A program made the position numbers and the translations under genes. The notes beneath the pieces are model-generated. The model saw only the letters and a program-made list of their open reading frames with translations. It did not search any database and had not been told where the DNA came from. DNA of 64,000 bases from Rhizopus arrhizus (taxonomy: Eukaryota; Mucoromycota; Mucoromycetes; Mucorales; Rhizopodaceae): contig JAKZZE010000019.1 of NCBI GenBank assembly GCA_024220505.1, positions 558,001 to 622,000 on the forward strand. The letters are read 5' to 3'. Shown one piece after another: positions 35,201 to 47,462 of this stretch; the first letter of the stretch is position 1; every line of letters starts with the position of its first letter.

Positions 35201-37175
35201 TCAATAAATATATGTTTATAATTAACTATAGGCAATAGAGATGAACAAAGAATGTGAGTCAACTGTCATTTGATGTTTAATATTCATTTAGTGAATATTC
35301 TATATTAATTAACGATGACTATAATAAGCCCATATCTACTCTATCTCTCTAATCCTGAATTCTTTTAGATTTCTTAAAATATAAATTCTCTTTTCAAAAC
35401 AAATTTATCGAGAGACTCACTTTGTTTGATTTGCTCTTTAGCATAGATATTGAATGATTATTGTCTATTCAGCGCCTTTAATTATAAATTGATTCATGTT
35501 CCCTAGTTTGAGGATATCATTGTATTTAATCATAATCTATAGCATCATAGAGATTTCATACCAGCCCCTTTTGCGATTTCTACAAGATTCATTATTCAAT
35601 CATACGATATATTGAAACCCCTCATGTGTACTTGGGAATTTTAAAGTTGTTATAAAAACCTTTAAATAAAAGCAGTATTCTTGGGTATTCTATAGTTTGG
35701 TTCAGATTGAAGTCATTAAGGCTCGATATATATGTGCCAGTGAACTCTATTCTAAAGGTTAAAATTATTTATAAGAAATATCAAGCTTGAAATTGTCTTG
35801 TACATTGGTAGTTTAGTAGATATTTGACATAAAAGGACATTTTATGTTTGGAGTATCCCAATTGTACTGTAATTGGAAGAATGAAAGATTGTTGGTGTTC
35901 AGTAATAAAGTTGAGGAAACAATAAGCGAAAACAATAGTAATGACGCACTTGTAACTCGTTTGTAAAATATACTACGTACTGACATGCTCGCCTATTGTA
36001 ATCAGTAAAAGGCACGACCGGTTATCAATATGATGTTTGTAGTTAGCTTGAGCTTTATATATCATTATTTGTCATAAAACTGAACATCCTCATCCACCTT
36101 AGCTTCAATATACAAAGGAAAGTAAATATTTCTTTTAGAATACGAATTTTAATTCTCTGGTTTATGTCACTCATGGGCTTCCAGAGGCTGTGTTTAATGA
36201 ATCATGTACATCCAAACCATGAAAGGTGAACGTATCGCAGCTTTATACTTGCTACTAACCTTTTCAATTTATAACAGCTAAATCTGACAAGTAACTCAAA
36301 TAACTCGCTTTATTGATAAGAGTATATTGTATCTGTATAAATTTAATTCAAACCTGGATTTTTGTACGCAAACACTGCAATCGAACCTTTTAGTCTTCAC
36401 ATAAACTCTGTATTTTTTATCGACCCATTTTTTAGCACTGTACTTTACAAATAAGGTATTATTCGAAGCAGATCCTGCTTTTTTTTTTGTAACTAAACTC
36501 AAAAAAAAAAAGCTTTTTCTCGTGTTGATAGACAAATTACGATACAATCAAATGAGAGAATAGATGTCAAATGACTCGAACTAGAACAAGAAGCATGTAA
36601 AAGTCTGAATGAATCTAACATTATTCTGTATACCTTAAAAGGATATATAAAACGATTCATAAAGTATAAAAACATAAGCAGGTATTATTCAAGTGAATGC
36701 AATGCGTTATATTCAAGGAGAAGAGACATCTTCAGTAGAAATGTTAATGTATGAATGAAGCTTTTATTTTGATTATACTAACATGCATATTCTATGTACA
36801 AATCCCTCCTCTCTTCTTCTTTTCGATCTACTAAAGAAAAGAAAGAGATTTTCAGAATAAAAGCTTGTTTTTCTTTTTTGGAGTAATCTAAAGTATTGTT
36901 ATTTTTATACCGTTTATTATTATTTGATCTATTCGTAAAGTTATGTTGGTTCCCGAGGAGCAGTCATTTCTTTTTTTTTTTTTTTTTTTTTTTGTTCGTT
37001 GCACATACTGGGAATAGACAACATAAAACGACTTTTTTTAATTTATTAGTTCAATTGTGTTTGTTTTTGAATTGACAAATGTAACGCAGATTTGGCAGTA
37101 ATAAACTTTTTGAGCTCCTACATCTTTCTTCCTTTCTTCTCTCTTTTTTATTTTTTAAAGTTTTATTCATTTTAT
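32233..37175. other. Gene-poor stretch, 4.9 kb, possibly with decayed coding remnants
   Basis: Very AT-rich. No multi-exon model with recognisable motifs could be built on either strand. Between about 33180 and 34400 there are several short stop-limited plus-strand segments of protein-like composition (for example a 70-codon frame at 33589-33801, and 54 codons near 34220-34385 including ANNEEIDIRLENSYCSKEP), which may be relics of a gene or repeat; they have no confirmed identity. The rest (34.4-37.1 kb) shows only homopolymer runs, with a T run at 36971-36993 before the TBC gene. Confidence 0.45.
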
Positions 37176-40138
37176 ATGACAACCACTGATCTTTTACCAC
37201 CTCAGACTCTTGACAAGCTTCAAGAAGAGAAAGTTGTGGTAACAGCTCATTCAGTACCTTCATCTCCACCTGACTTTAAACTTGACAAGTCTGCCAGTCT
37301 TGCTGAACGCAGAAAGTTACAAACTTCTCCAAAAAAACTAAAGCTGTACACAACAGATACACCAATCGATAAACAATCAAATCAAACTTTACAAAGATTA
37401 CAAGAAGAAAATGCAAAGCTACCACCTCAGGTATATCACAATAACTTATTTAAAAAGCTTAATTTTCATTTCCAAAAAAGGATTCTGAAGAGTACCTGCT
37501 GGCTCGTTTAGAAAGGCAAAACATTCTTTTAAATGCCGACCCTAAATCGGTTTGCATTGAATCCAATCGTCTGCAAGCAGACTTTAATACCATTCGAAGA
37601 CTTGTCACCGATGCTACCTTTTCTCCTATTCGAGAAAACCACGAGGAGTCCATTCAGGCCATGCTAGCCAAGAGTCCCATTACGACCATGTCTACAACAA
37701 CAACGGAGGATTGGGATTTCTGGCAGGCGATCGTAACAGATTATCCTGCTACGGCTGCCAAATTGCCTCATCTTTTAGCGGCCAAGTTGAGATGTGGTGG
37801 CATACCCCATCGTATCCGTGGTGTGATCTGGCAGTCAATGGCACAATCCAGTTCCTTAAATCTTGAATCTCTTTATGTACAGCTGTCTAAAGAAACCTCT
37901 TCTTACGAACGCATCATTCAACGTGATCTCTCCCGTACTTTTCCTCAGCTCGAGATGTTTAAAGCAGATGGTGGTGATGGGCAACTAGCGTTAGGTAGGC
38001 TCTTGAAAGCCTATAGCATCTATGATCTTCATGTCGGATACTGTCAGGGTCTTGCTTTCTTGGCTGGTCCTTTGTTGATGACTGTAAGTTCTATTTCCCC
38101 TTAAAAAAAAGCACACGTTCATTTAAAGTCACAGTATTTTGACATTGTTCCTTTATAGATGCCCGAGGATCAAGCATTCTGTATTTTTGTAAGGTAATGC
38201 TTAATTTACATTCATATAAAGCTCAAGTGATAAACACACCCAATTCTCTATAGACTAATGGAAACGTATGAGATGAGAACAATGTTTACGCTTAATATGG
38301 AAGGACTTCATCTTCGACTTCACCAATTTCAAACTTTACTCACACAATACTGTCCGCGATTAGCATCTCACTTGGAGGAGCATTCTATTCATACGGCCAT
38401 GTATGCTTCTCAGTGGTATCTGACCCTCTTTGCGTACTCTTTTCCCATCTCGCTTGTCTTGCGAATTTATGACCTTGTGTTTGCCGAAGGTGCAGTAGAG
38501 ACAATCACTCGAGTTGCCATTGCTATCATGCAAAAGAATGAAGAGACACTGTTGGGCATGGACGATTTTGAACAGCTCATGATGTACCTCAGTTCACGTA
38601 ATCTCTATCAGGTTGCTTACGACTCTGACCCTGAGGCAGTCATCCAAGACGCAATGCGTTTAAGTACAGTCATCACACGCCAAAAGATGGTAGATATCTC
38701 TGAATCTTACAATCGAGACATGGAGCAAGGCAAGAATCGAGCTCAACAAGTGTTGGCCATACGGTTTAGCGGCTGGAAATCAAAAACGAAATCAAAGAGA
38801 GAGTCTTGGTTTAATTGGGGTGGACAGTCTATCGCTGAAGATATGGATCAGCCTCCTGCTTCCCCAACCACACCAACGCCAGTGACGACCACAGCAGCAG
38901 GAGCAGTTGCAGTGAAGAAAGATAGAACAATACCTGTACTTCATGAACAGATTGAAGATTTAGTCACAGCGCTTTCTGAACTTCAACATGAAAATTCAAG
39001 AATGTCTGAGGAATTGACGGCAAGCCGTTTGAGAGAAAGCGATCTTGCTGCTGAACGTGATCAATTACTGAAAACCTTGGAGCTTAGGAGCATGGATAGT
39101 TTGATGAAAGCAAGAGAGGAACAGCCTAGTCCGGCAGAATCGATTGATAAACAATTGGGTGTACTACAACATCATCATCAATCAGAGTTTGTGGAATCTC
39201 TTAAATCGAGTGGCGAGTTTGGTGTACTGGTTGCAGGCGCATTAGCTAACAAATCTGATCAGCAAGAGAAGGTGGATAGAGAGGGTACATTTGATGAAAT
39301 TACGTCAGAACTAGTCGCCATCAAGTTGGCTAATTTTGAAATGGGATTAAAATACCAAGGGCTGTGTCAAGAACATGAAAAAACGTCCAAAAAACTGCGC
39401 GAAACTCAAGAAGGACAAGCGGCACTGATCGACAAGATCATGTCACTTCAGACAACGATTGAGGGTCTCCAAGTGGATAAGGAAAAGCTTTTAGAGGAAC
39501 AGGACGTGTTGATGGAAGAAAATGAAAAGCTAGTCGAGAAGAGTACTGTGGCTAAAAAGACATTGGCTGATTTGCAAATGGAAAAAATGAGTTTAGATAG
39601 CGATTGTCAGCATTATCAGGCACGTATCAAGGAACTTGAAGAGCAGCGCCGTGAATACTTGATGCCTCGCGGATCATTCACGGAGGAGGTCTTTGCTGCA
39701 CATCAGACCTTATTTGGATCGAATGCAGCTACACCACCTATGCTTCGTCGTCATACAGTTCATATGGGCAACCAAGAAAAGGACAAGTACCAAGAGAAAT
39801 TTATCGAAAGTGATTTAAGGTGCAGGGAGCTAGAGAAGTTACTGGCAGAAGCAAAGTTTAAATTAGTCGAGTGTGAAGCGAACCACAAACAGTCAAGAGA
39901 TTCCTTACAAAATAGGCGACCTGCCTCACTTCATGTCAAACGAAGTTCTCTCTCTGCCTTAATAAAAGCAGGACCTACCTCTCCTCCCTATACAGAATCC
40001 AATTTTACAACCAGAGAATCTACTGATAGCCTTCGATCAGTGACTTCAACTACATCGCAAAAGAGATCTAGTGTTTATTCTAGATTCTTTAATGTTTTAG
40101 GTGGTAATGGTCCTTTAACAGAAGAAATAGCTGAATAA
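37176..40138 (+). CDS. TBC-domain Rab GTPase-activating protein with C-terminal coiled coil
   Basis: Four exons: 37176-37430, 37481-38083, 38159-38193 (35 nt) and 38254-40138; all in phase, 925 residues. The TBC domain spans about residues 190-410: GIPHRIRGVIWQ, the arginine finger in ERIIQRDLSRTFP, the glutamine finger in YDLHVGYCQGLAFLAG, then HLEEHSIHTAMYASQWYLTL and FAYSFPISLVLRIYDLVFAEG. A long coiled coil follows (about 560-840), then a Ser/Thr-rich tail. The order matches the Gyp5/EVI5 group, which stimulates GTP hydrolysis on Ypt1/Rab-type GTPases in Golgi and exocytic traffic. N-terminal 190 residues are a disordered, Ser/Lys-rich leader. Both catalytic fingers are present, so it should be active. 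Confidence 0.93.
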
Positions 40139-40686
40139 GAGAAAATACCCCCTTTCACACACACACATATATATATATTTATGGATATCATCTTCATGCC
40201 CTTTTTTACATATAAATTATCCCTCTTTTTTTTTGTTAATTTTTTAATAATAAATTCATGTATGCTTAAGATCCGATCAAAGTCTAAGATCATTATTACT
40301 GTCTTATAGACAGCCTATGAAAAAAGTGAGGGAGGGGGAATGAAAAATTATTATTCGGTGTACAATCCCCCTTCATAACGTCTCGGGTATTTCTAAAATT
40401 GAATATAGGATCAAATCAATTTTTAAATCCTCTTTTTTTCTATGCAGATCCTTATACATACACTCTCTTTTTGATTTGCGTGTGTGTGCACCTGAAAATT
40501 TAAATCTAAACTAATTCCAAAATCTGTATTTGGATTCGAGAGAATCATACATGCTTATTTGATATTGAAATGTGTTTTAGAGAACAAATAAAAGGTTTTA
40601 TAGTTTTTTGGAGCTCGATGTAACTATGACGACAAATCGATCTTTTTTTTTTATATGAATTACTTGGTAGTCAGGGACAAGCATGC

Positions 40687-40717
<31 letters not shown>

Positions 40718-40791
40718 TATATATGCACTTTGTATATACACAAAAAGAATTGGGTGAAATGAAAGAAGAGAATAAGAAAGTATCATAACGA
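40139..40791. other. Tail-to-tail intergenic region
   Basis: 653 bases between convergent genes. Contains CACACACACATATATATATAT (40157-40177), an A run of 27 bases (40687-40713) and several AATAAA-like signals. No gene seen. Confidence 0.55.
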
Positions 40792-41720
40792 TCAATCTTG
40801 ATCTTCTTCATCTTCATTATTATTCAGGACCCAGCCGACCTTCCAAGGTTTGCCACAAGACCAATATTTTGGTGTACAAACAAAGTTTTCGATATCTTCA
40901 TCGGGATCAACAAAACCATCTGGACGACGACGACGCATCTCTTCGATATGATTCAAAGCCTTTCGTTTTTCTTCTTTACAAAACACCCATCGACAGTGAC
41001 GACAGACAAGTCCACCACTTTTATTGTAGCTACCAAATAAAGATGAGTAAAAAAATAAAATAAAAAGTGAAAACCAAATATTGTTATTATGTGTGTTTAC
41101 CGTAAGCCGCATTTGTTACAAAGATAGACATAAGGTTTGCCTTTATCGTAAAATGTTTGATTTGTTTCAAATGGCCAATCAAATGCTTTACGCATACAAC
41201 CATCCGCTGTTTCTTGACAAGCTTGACAAGGTCCCTTTATTCTACAAGGACGACCTGATGATGATGATGATGATGGTGTGGTAGGGTAATAGTGTATAGA
41301 AGGGTAGGCTTGTTGTTGTTGTAGTACAGGTTTCTTGAAAGTATAATAATCAATCAATTCTTCTTCTTGTACAGGCATGGACAATGATAACTTTGGTATT
41401 TTAATCAAAGTAGCCCAATGCGTCACTTTCTTTTTTGTAGTGGTCTTTTTAATGATATTTTTACGTATCAAAGAGAATAAAGATTGTCCACGTAATACTC
41501 TTGATTTACTATTCCTTAATTGAAATACAATATCTCCACTTGTATCCTTCATAGATGGTGATTTATAAGGAAGTGGTTTTGTTCTGTGATGTGAATAAAC
41601 TAATTCTTTGTGAAGGTCAGGGGGAGAAGAAGGAGGATCAATTGTTGTACGATGATAAATAGGTATATTTGTAGGAATATGTTCATAATCATAAGGTGGT
41701 GTAGCAGGCGAAAAAGTCAT
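40792..41720 (-). CDS. GATA-like zinc-finger protein
   Basis: Two exons, 41720-41101 and 41029-40792 (intron GTAAAC..TTGGTAG), 285 residues. The N-terminal 160 residues are Pro/Ser/Lys-rich and probably disordered. The C-terminal half has Cys pairs: GPCQACQETADGC, then YLCNKCGLRYNKSGG and LVCRHCRWVFCKEEKRKA, then a further pair (CTPKYWSCG). CNKCGLRY is the second half of a GATA-type finger (usually CNACGL), but the spacing from the first CxxC is about 40 residues rather than 17-20, and a third CxxC follows, so this is a divergent, expanded treble-clef finger. A transcription-related role is inferred; the exact family is not known to me. Confidence 0.75.
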
Positions 41721-42681
41721 TTTTGATGAGAAAAATAAAAAAAAAATAAAAATAAAAGAAATATGTCAAATAGCTTAGTAAGATACAAGTAACGGGTTTT
41801 TATAATAGAAAAAAAAAAAAAATCTAGGCTGAGACATGATACGACGGATCAAAAAAAAAAAGAAGAAAAAAAAAAAAGAAAAACTTAATTTGATTATCCG
41901 TTTCACACACACATACTGACACTTGCTATTATCTAACAAGCCATGAATCATTTCATTAAACTGCTATGTATTTATATAAAAGCTGTATGAATAAAAAATG
42001 GCAACATAAAAGAGAAAGAGCAAAGAAGAGATAAAAGAAAGAGAGCGAAAGAAGAGGATAAAAATTTGATATTTTAACCGAGAAGCGCATTATTAAATCA
42101 CGGCCCCTTTTTTATAATTGGATAAATTGTGACTCTAGTAAAAAGATTCATAATCAATAAGTGATAAAGTGTGCAAGATTTTAAATCAGGTTCTTTAACG
42201 GTAATAAAAACAAGATAATAAATACAGATTGTTCTTTACGTACATTCTACTGACAACTTGTATGATATCATATATTGAAACTGTATTTTTAGTTCTATTT
42301 TATAAAAAATCACTATTTTTTACTCTCCGGAAATATATTTTTTTTTTGAAAGGAGATAAAGTAAAAAGGAAAAGGAAGGGGGGGGGGTTGTAGAAGAATA
42401 GAGGAGTTTATTACTGTTCCATTTTTCATCATCCTTGGTTTATCTATTTTTGGTTATCAAAAAGTATCCCAAACATCACCCCTCGTTATTGCACCCTTTT
42501 TTTGTGTTTTATTTTTTTATTTTTATTGAAATATAAACCCAATAAGCCTCAGCTTAGCCTCCCCTCGCTTCTCTTCTCTCTTTTTCTCCCCCAACTCTCC
42601 CTTATTAACGCCTACCTTTTTTTGTTTTAGCTTTTTTTTTTCTTTTTTTTTTTACATCTATTTTTTTTAATTCTATAAAAT
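41721..42681. other. Divergent promoter region (GATA-like / Skt5-Chs4-like)
   Basis: 961 bases between divergent starts, with A-rich blocks beside the left gene (41735-41880), a G9 run (42379-42387) and pyrimidine-rich DNA with poly-T immediately before the right gene (42560-42670). No gene seen. Confidence 0.55.
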
Positions 42682-44144
42682 ATGGCACAAAACGTTCGAA
42701 ACTCAACAGCCCCTCCACCTCCACCTAAGCATATGGAAACACCTTATAATACAACACCTCGCCCACAATTTCAATATTCTACAGCAAACAATATGTCTGC
42801 TCCTTCATTATCCATGAATCGTCAACCGAGTCCTTTACCTTCTAATTATGAAACTAGTAAAACACCACCTGGCACTCGAACCAATTCGGTCACCAACCTC
42901 TCCTTGTCCAATGAACAACTCTTGGACCACTCTCATTTGAAGCCTGGCAACAAAGCTTCTTTGCTATCTTATGCCCAAACTATTAACATGTATAGAGAAA
43001 ATGCCAAAAAGACAAACAGCCCTGACATTCAGTGCGATTTTGCTATTTTCATGGTCGAAGCGGCTAAGCCTATTACCGATGACGATACAACTCGTTGGGA
43101 GTATCTAGCAGAGGCAGAAAAGTTACTAAAGCAACTGGCTGCTCGTGGTCATGCTGAATCTCAGTATTATTTGGGTAATCTATATGCTTCAGGTCTATTA
43201 AGCAAAAAAGGAAAAAATGAATTTGACAAGGCTTTTCCTTTATTTGTTCAAGCTACCAAACACCATCACGCAGATGCCGCTTACAGGTAGTTAATATAAT
43301 TCTTATTGAACCTCGACAGTAATATAATATGTCTTTTGTATAGAGCTGCCAAGTGTTATGAAGACGGATTAGGTTGTAGAAAAGACTCTGCTAAAGCTGT
43401 ACAATTTTACAAGTAAAACATTCTCCTTTTTTGCCTAGAAAGTAAATTAATATGTTTATTTATAGAAAAGCAGCTACTTTAAATCATCCTGGAGCCATGT
43501 ATAGATTAGGTGTAGCAGATGTGAATGGAGAATTAGGACTATCAAAGAATCCAAGAGATGGTGTAAAATGGCTCAAACGATCCGCTGAGGCAGCTACAGG
43601 TGAATATCCTCACGCTGTACACGAACTTGCATTGTTACATGAGCGTGGTATACCCAACGTTGTCTTTGTGGATGTACAGTATGCAGTTTCACTTTATGTA
43701 CAAGCAGCCGAGCTTGACTATGCACCTTCTGCTTTTCGACTAGGCGAATGTTATGAATACGGCAAACTAGAATGCCAGCCTGACCCAGCCCTCTCCATTC
43801 ATTATTATACAATCGCCGCTCAACACGGACACCGGGAGGCTTGTTTTGCTTTAACAGCTTGGTACCTTGTTGGTTCACCCGGTGTCCTACCACAATCTGA
43901 CGAGGATGCTTATTTGTGGGCTAGACGTGCGGCAGAGAAGGAGTTACCCAAAGCTGAGTATGCTGTGGGCTATTTCACTGAGGTAGGTATCGGTGTCACA
44001 AAAAATCCAGCAGAGGCCATGGAATGGTATAAAAAAGCAGCTGAACACGGTGATAAAAGAGCTATTCAACGCTTACAAGGGAAGAATGTAGAAACGAACA
44101 CAAAGAAAAAAAATGGATCACAGGACGATTGTAATATCATGTAA
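42682..44144 (+). CDS. Sel1-repeat protein, Skt5/Chs4-like chitin synthase activator
   Basis: Three exons, 42682-43286, 43344-43412 and 43466-44144; 450 residues. A Pro/Ser/Asn-rich N terminus of about 95 residues precedes at least seven Sel1-like helical repeats from about residue 140: GHAESQYYLGNLYASG, AAKCYEDGLGCRKDSAKAV, GAMYRLGVADVNG, HAVHELALLHERG, APSAFRLGECYEYGK, REACFALTAWYLVGS, KAEYAVGYFTEVGIGV. The C terminus is CNIM, a CaaX prenylation box, as in yeast Chs4/Skt5, which anchors and activates chitin synthase III at the bud neck and septum. Repeat number, N-terminal character and the CaaX end all agree with that family. It shares a promoter region with the GATA-like gene. Confidence 0.88.
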
Positions 44145-44267
44145 TAACACAATAATCACATACTCTCTTCTCTTGCAATAAAAAAACTTTTTTTCACAAA
44201 ATTGTAACAAGTGTAAATGAAAAAGTTTCTTGCAACTAAAAATCTGGTGATTTCAACACATTGTTAT

Positions 44268-44334
<67 letters not shown>

Positions 44335-45711
44335 CTTAGACACATGTATGATTTCAAATAAGCTCTAGATGTCTTATAAACCGCAAAACAACCAGGACAA
44401 AGTTGATTTAAAAAGTGGGTCAATAGGATCTACAAAGTTTTTTTTTTTTCGGAAGCTTGAATAAATTCCACCGATGATTATGCCGAAACAATTGAAATTA
44501 TAAGGCAAAAGAAGCGGGAACTACACGCTCTCTCGTCTATCGAACTATCTAGACGAAGAAGATATGAAATTTGGATTTAAACCAAAAACAAACAAGCAAT
44601 TCGGAAAGGGAGATCCAAGTAAATAAGATTTAGTGAACGATGTAGGATCAAGCTTTGTCGTACAAATAAATGCTCTTTAAATAATCGGATATTCTGAGTT
44701 AAAGCAGTGATGAGTAAAGAATGATGAAAGACTGTTCATTTGGCATTGTTTGATTGTAGTGTATCCTACTTAATAATAAAAAAGCAGCCCAGAATCTTAA
44801 ATCCGTCAGTATTATTCTTGATAAAATCTTGTTTATCCTGTAACAACCTTGTTTTACTTTGGAAAATCTTATATATCAATATTGACTTTATCAAAAGAGA
44901 TTATAGTTGTTAATTATATGAGCTATTGTATCCCTTGTCCTCCAATAACGGATGGTGAAAAAAAAAAAAAAAAAAAAAAAGAGCACTGATAAATGTATGC
45001 ACCAGACCAAATAGTTTTAGTTGTTGGTAGAACGGAAAAAGATAAGCCAAGAGCTTAAGTTTTTTACATACACAGCAAATAAAAGTAATGAAGTGTAAGT
45101 AGATTGTTGCTAAAACTAATTTGATAGTTTTCACATAATTTAGACTAATAAGGTTATTCTATAAATTGTCAATAAATCAATAACATTCGTTTAAACGAAT
45201 GCTTTATTTATTTAAATTTTACAAGGCCATACTGAGCGCATGATGTCTTGTAGTCATCGCTTCGTTCAGGTCAGATCAAAAAGTATATTAAAAAGAAGCT
45301 AAAAATTCCTTTAGGATCAAGGGCAAAAATGAATGGAAGGGAAGAGAGTAAGAAGGAAATTAAGTGGACAACCACTATTGAGGATTTTGAGGTAGCCAAT
45401 CTAAGAGTTTTTGCTCTTGTTGTGAGGGCTGTGATGATAGTTCATCATTATAAAAAAGGCAGTCAACTTTGTGCAGGATGTGACATATAGCATGCCAACG
45501 AATAAACACAGCATGTATTCGAAAGGAAAGTGTAATAAACTTGTGTTAAAAATCAAGCAAGAGGCCATCTCGTATTATCAATTATGAGCTAGTGAGTTCA
45601 TTTATATTAATAAAATAATCAATAATGCTGCTGTCACTTTATGTCATATAAGTAGGTGATTCATATTTTAATCGTTTGTTCCATGCAATCATATTGTGGG
45701 GTTCAATCTAC
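44145..45711. other. Intergenic, 1.6 kb
   Basis: AT-rich; begins with the gene terminator zone, contains the 64-base T run, further T/A runs (44957-44980) and no open frame of substance. It borders a decayed LINE. Confidence 0.5.
44271..44334. repeat. Poly-T run of 64 bases
   Basis: The longest homopolymer of the window. On the minus strand it reads as a poly-A tail; a minus-strand LINE fragment lies 1.4 kb to the right. Slippage or an assembly artefact are equally possible. Confidence 0.9.
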
Positions 45712-47330
45712 TGTTAAAAAATACGTCCGCGGCGTGTAAGGAAGTTGTCGCCTGTATACATGACCATTCTTGCGTTTAGATCGCCGTAAATTATGGTGGA
45801 AGTGGTATTGGAGAATTTAAAAGGAGTTATTAAAGAATGGCCGACATGTCTATATGGAATAGAGAAGGAGGTAAGTAGAGACAATATACAAGGAGTTTTG
45901 AAAAAATAAATGATAGAGTATACTTAGCCAAAAGTGGTTCGTTATGAGGGATATGTTGAATTGGAGAAGGATTGGATGGGTTGATCAATAAGACGATGCC
46001 AAAACTACCTCGATTATTGAATGAATGGATAAGTTGACCATAAGCATAGAAGTGTATCCAGGAAGTAGGGTAACTGTTTGGTGACAGGGGCCAGAATTCA
46101 GTGATTAGAAGGATGGAGGAAGTTTGAGCTATTTTAAGTGCTGGAGATATAGCTTGTTTTGGGAGACCAATTGCGTTGAATAATGAGATAGAGATGGTAC
46201 TCATTCTAGTTGGAAAATGTTATTGTTAGGATCTGAGAAGCTCTTGTCCATGTCTTGATCAACGTAGAAGGGATCTGCAGTTTGGGATAGCTTAGGAGGG
46301 AATGCTTCGGTGAGGGTAGATTGGTCAACCCATCCTTTGTTGTAAAAATAATAGGCAACAGCTGCCTTGGCTAGTGCACGGATGTAGATAAGAACATGCT
46401 TTATGCGATCACAGTGATGTATGAATTCAAAGGTGTCTCTCTCTTGCTTGGTGTGGTTGTCGTAGTTTATTTCTATAAGGATAGAACCATCGCAGGGGCT
46501 AAAATCCTTTTTAGTTTGTACTTTGAATCTTTGAAGGTGTGTCTTCAGTTCAGAGGCATAATCGTTGTGAACCAATAGGGCCACAACTGTTATTAGTAAC
46601 CCAGTTTACGAGGACAGCTTTGCAATTGGCCGATAGGGATACGAGCTTTCGTAGGAATATAAATATACTGAAAACCTTGATTTTCAGAGAGAGGCTGTAG
46701 AAATCGAGCTACATTCTCTTGTTTCTGAAGAAGACGTTGTTGGCGTTTTTCAAGCATTGATTGTTTCATATTTTGGAGGCGAGCGGCGTTCTTCCATGGA
46801 GGTAGGGAAATTGAGATCCGATGAGCTTACTACTAGGGCAAGTGCTAGCCTGGGGACCATGGATACATAAAGCTTCAATTTCATCGCGAGCTTGTTTCAG
46901 CTCGACTTGAGTTTGCTTGAGTTTGGCATACAGTTTTTTAATTGTAACCTGAAGACTTGCAATGGTGGCAGTTGGTGGTACAGCATTGGTGTCGAAGGAT
47001 ATAGTAATTTCCATCGCATCTAAAGGTGTGGGCTGGGAGGGCATTCCAGTGTTGATTTCAGGCGTAAGAAGTTCGATCATTGCGTGTGCATCGTTGTTTC
47101 TAGAGAAGCGTTTACATATAAAACTGGATTGGGGTGAACTACCAGCAGTGATGCCATGACGGTAAAAAGAGTTAGTTTCTTGGCGGTTGGGACAGACGAG
47201 CTGTCTACACTGAAACTCAAATTGTTTATATAGCCATTGTATCTGTTCACTTGAAAGCACAAGTGCAGAGGATTTGCGACCTCTATTAATGGGCGTTATT
47301 GGTAGTGTTGCTATGGTATGCGATGATATT
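45712..47330 (-). mobile_element. Non-LTR (LINE-type) retrotransposon relic: ORF1 and endonuclease part
   Basis: Read on the minus strand. 47330-46766 is an ORF1-like frame with a coiled coil (TIASLQVTIKKLYAKLKQ). 46584-46201 continues as another frame. 46204-45830 and then, after a frame change, down to about 45712 resemble an apurinic-type endonuclease: a start with SISLFNAIGLPKQAI, the LLITEFWPL strand and the catalytic-type motif GDLNA (45771-45785) followed by TGDNFLTRRGR. The reverse-transcriptase domain expected next is absent, so the element is 3'-truncated, and it is broken by frameshifts and stops. LINE copies are usually 5'-truncated, so the loss here came from deletion or a later insertion. 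Confidence 0.7.
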
Positions 47331-47462
47331 ATTGCTTTTGTAGAAGTTAATAAATTTATGTGAATGTAGTGTAATCAAAAGCTTTCCAAATAAGACAAAA
47401 AGTTAAAGTTTCTGGAAAGTGGAAAAAAAAAGCACATAATAATGTAATTATTCCTTAATTAC

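Noticed and set aside
36296..36547. 83-codon minus-strand frame
   Set aside because: Lys/Phe/Ser-rich, isolated, no ATG context or conserved pattern that I can see.
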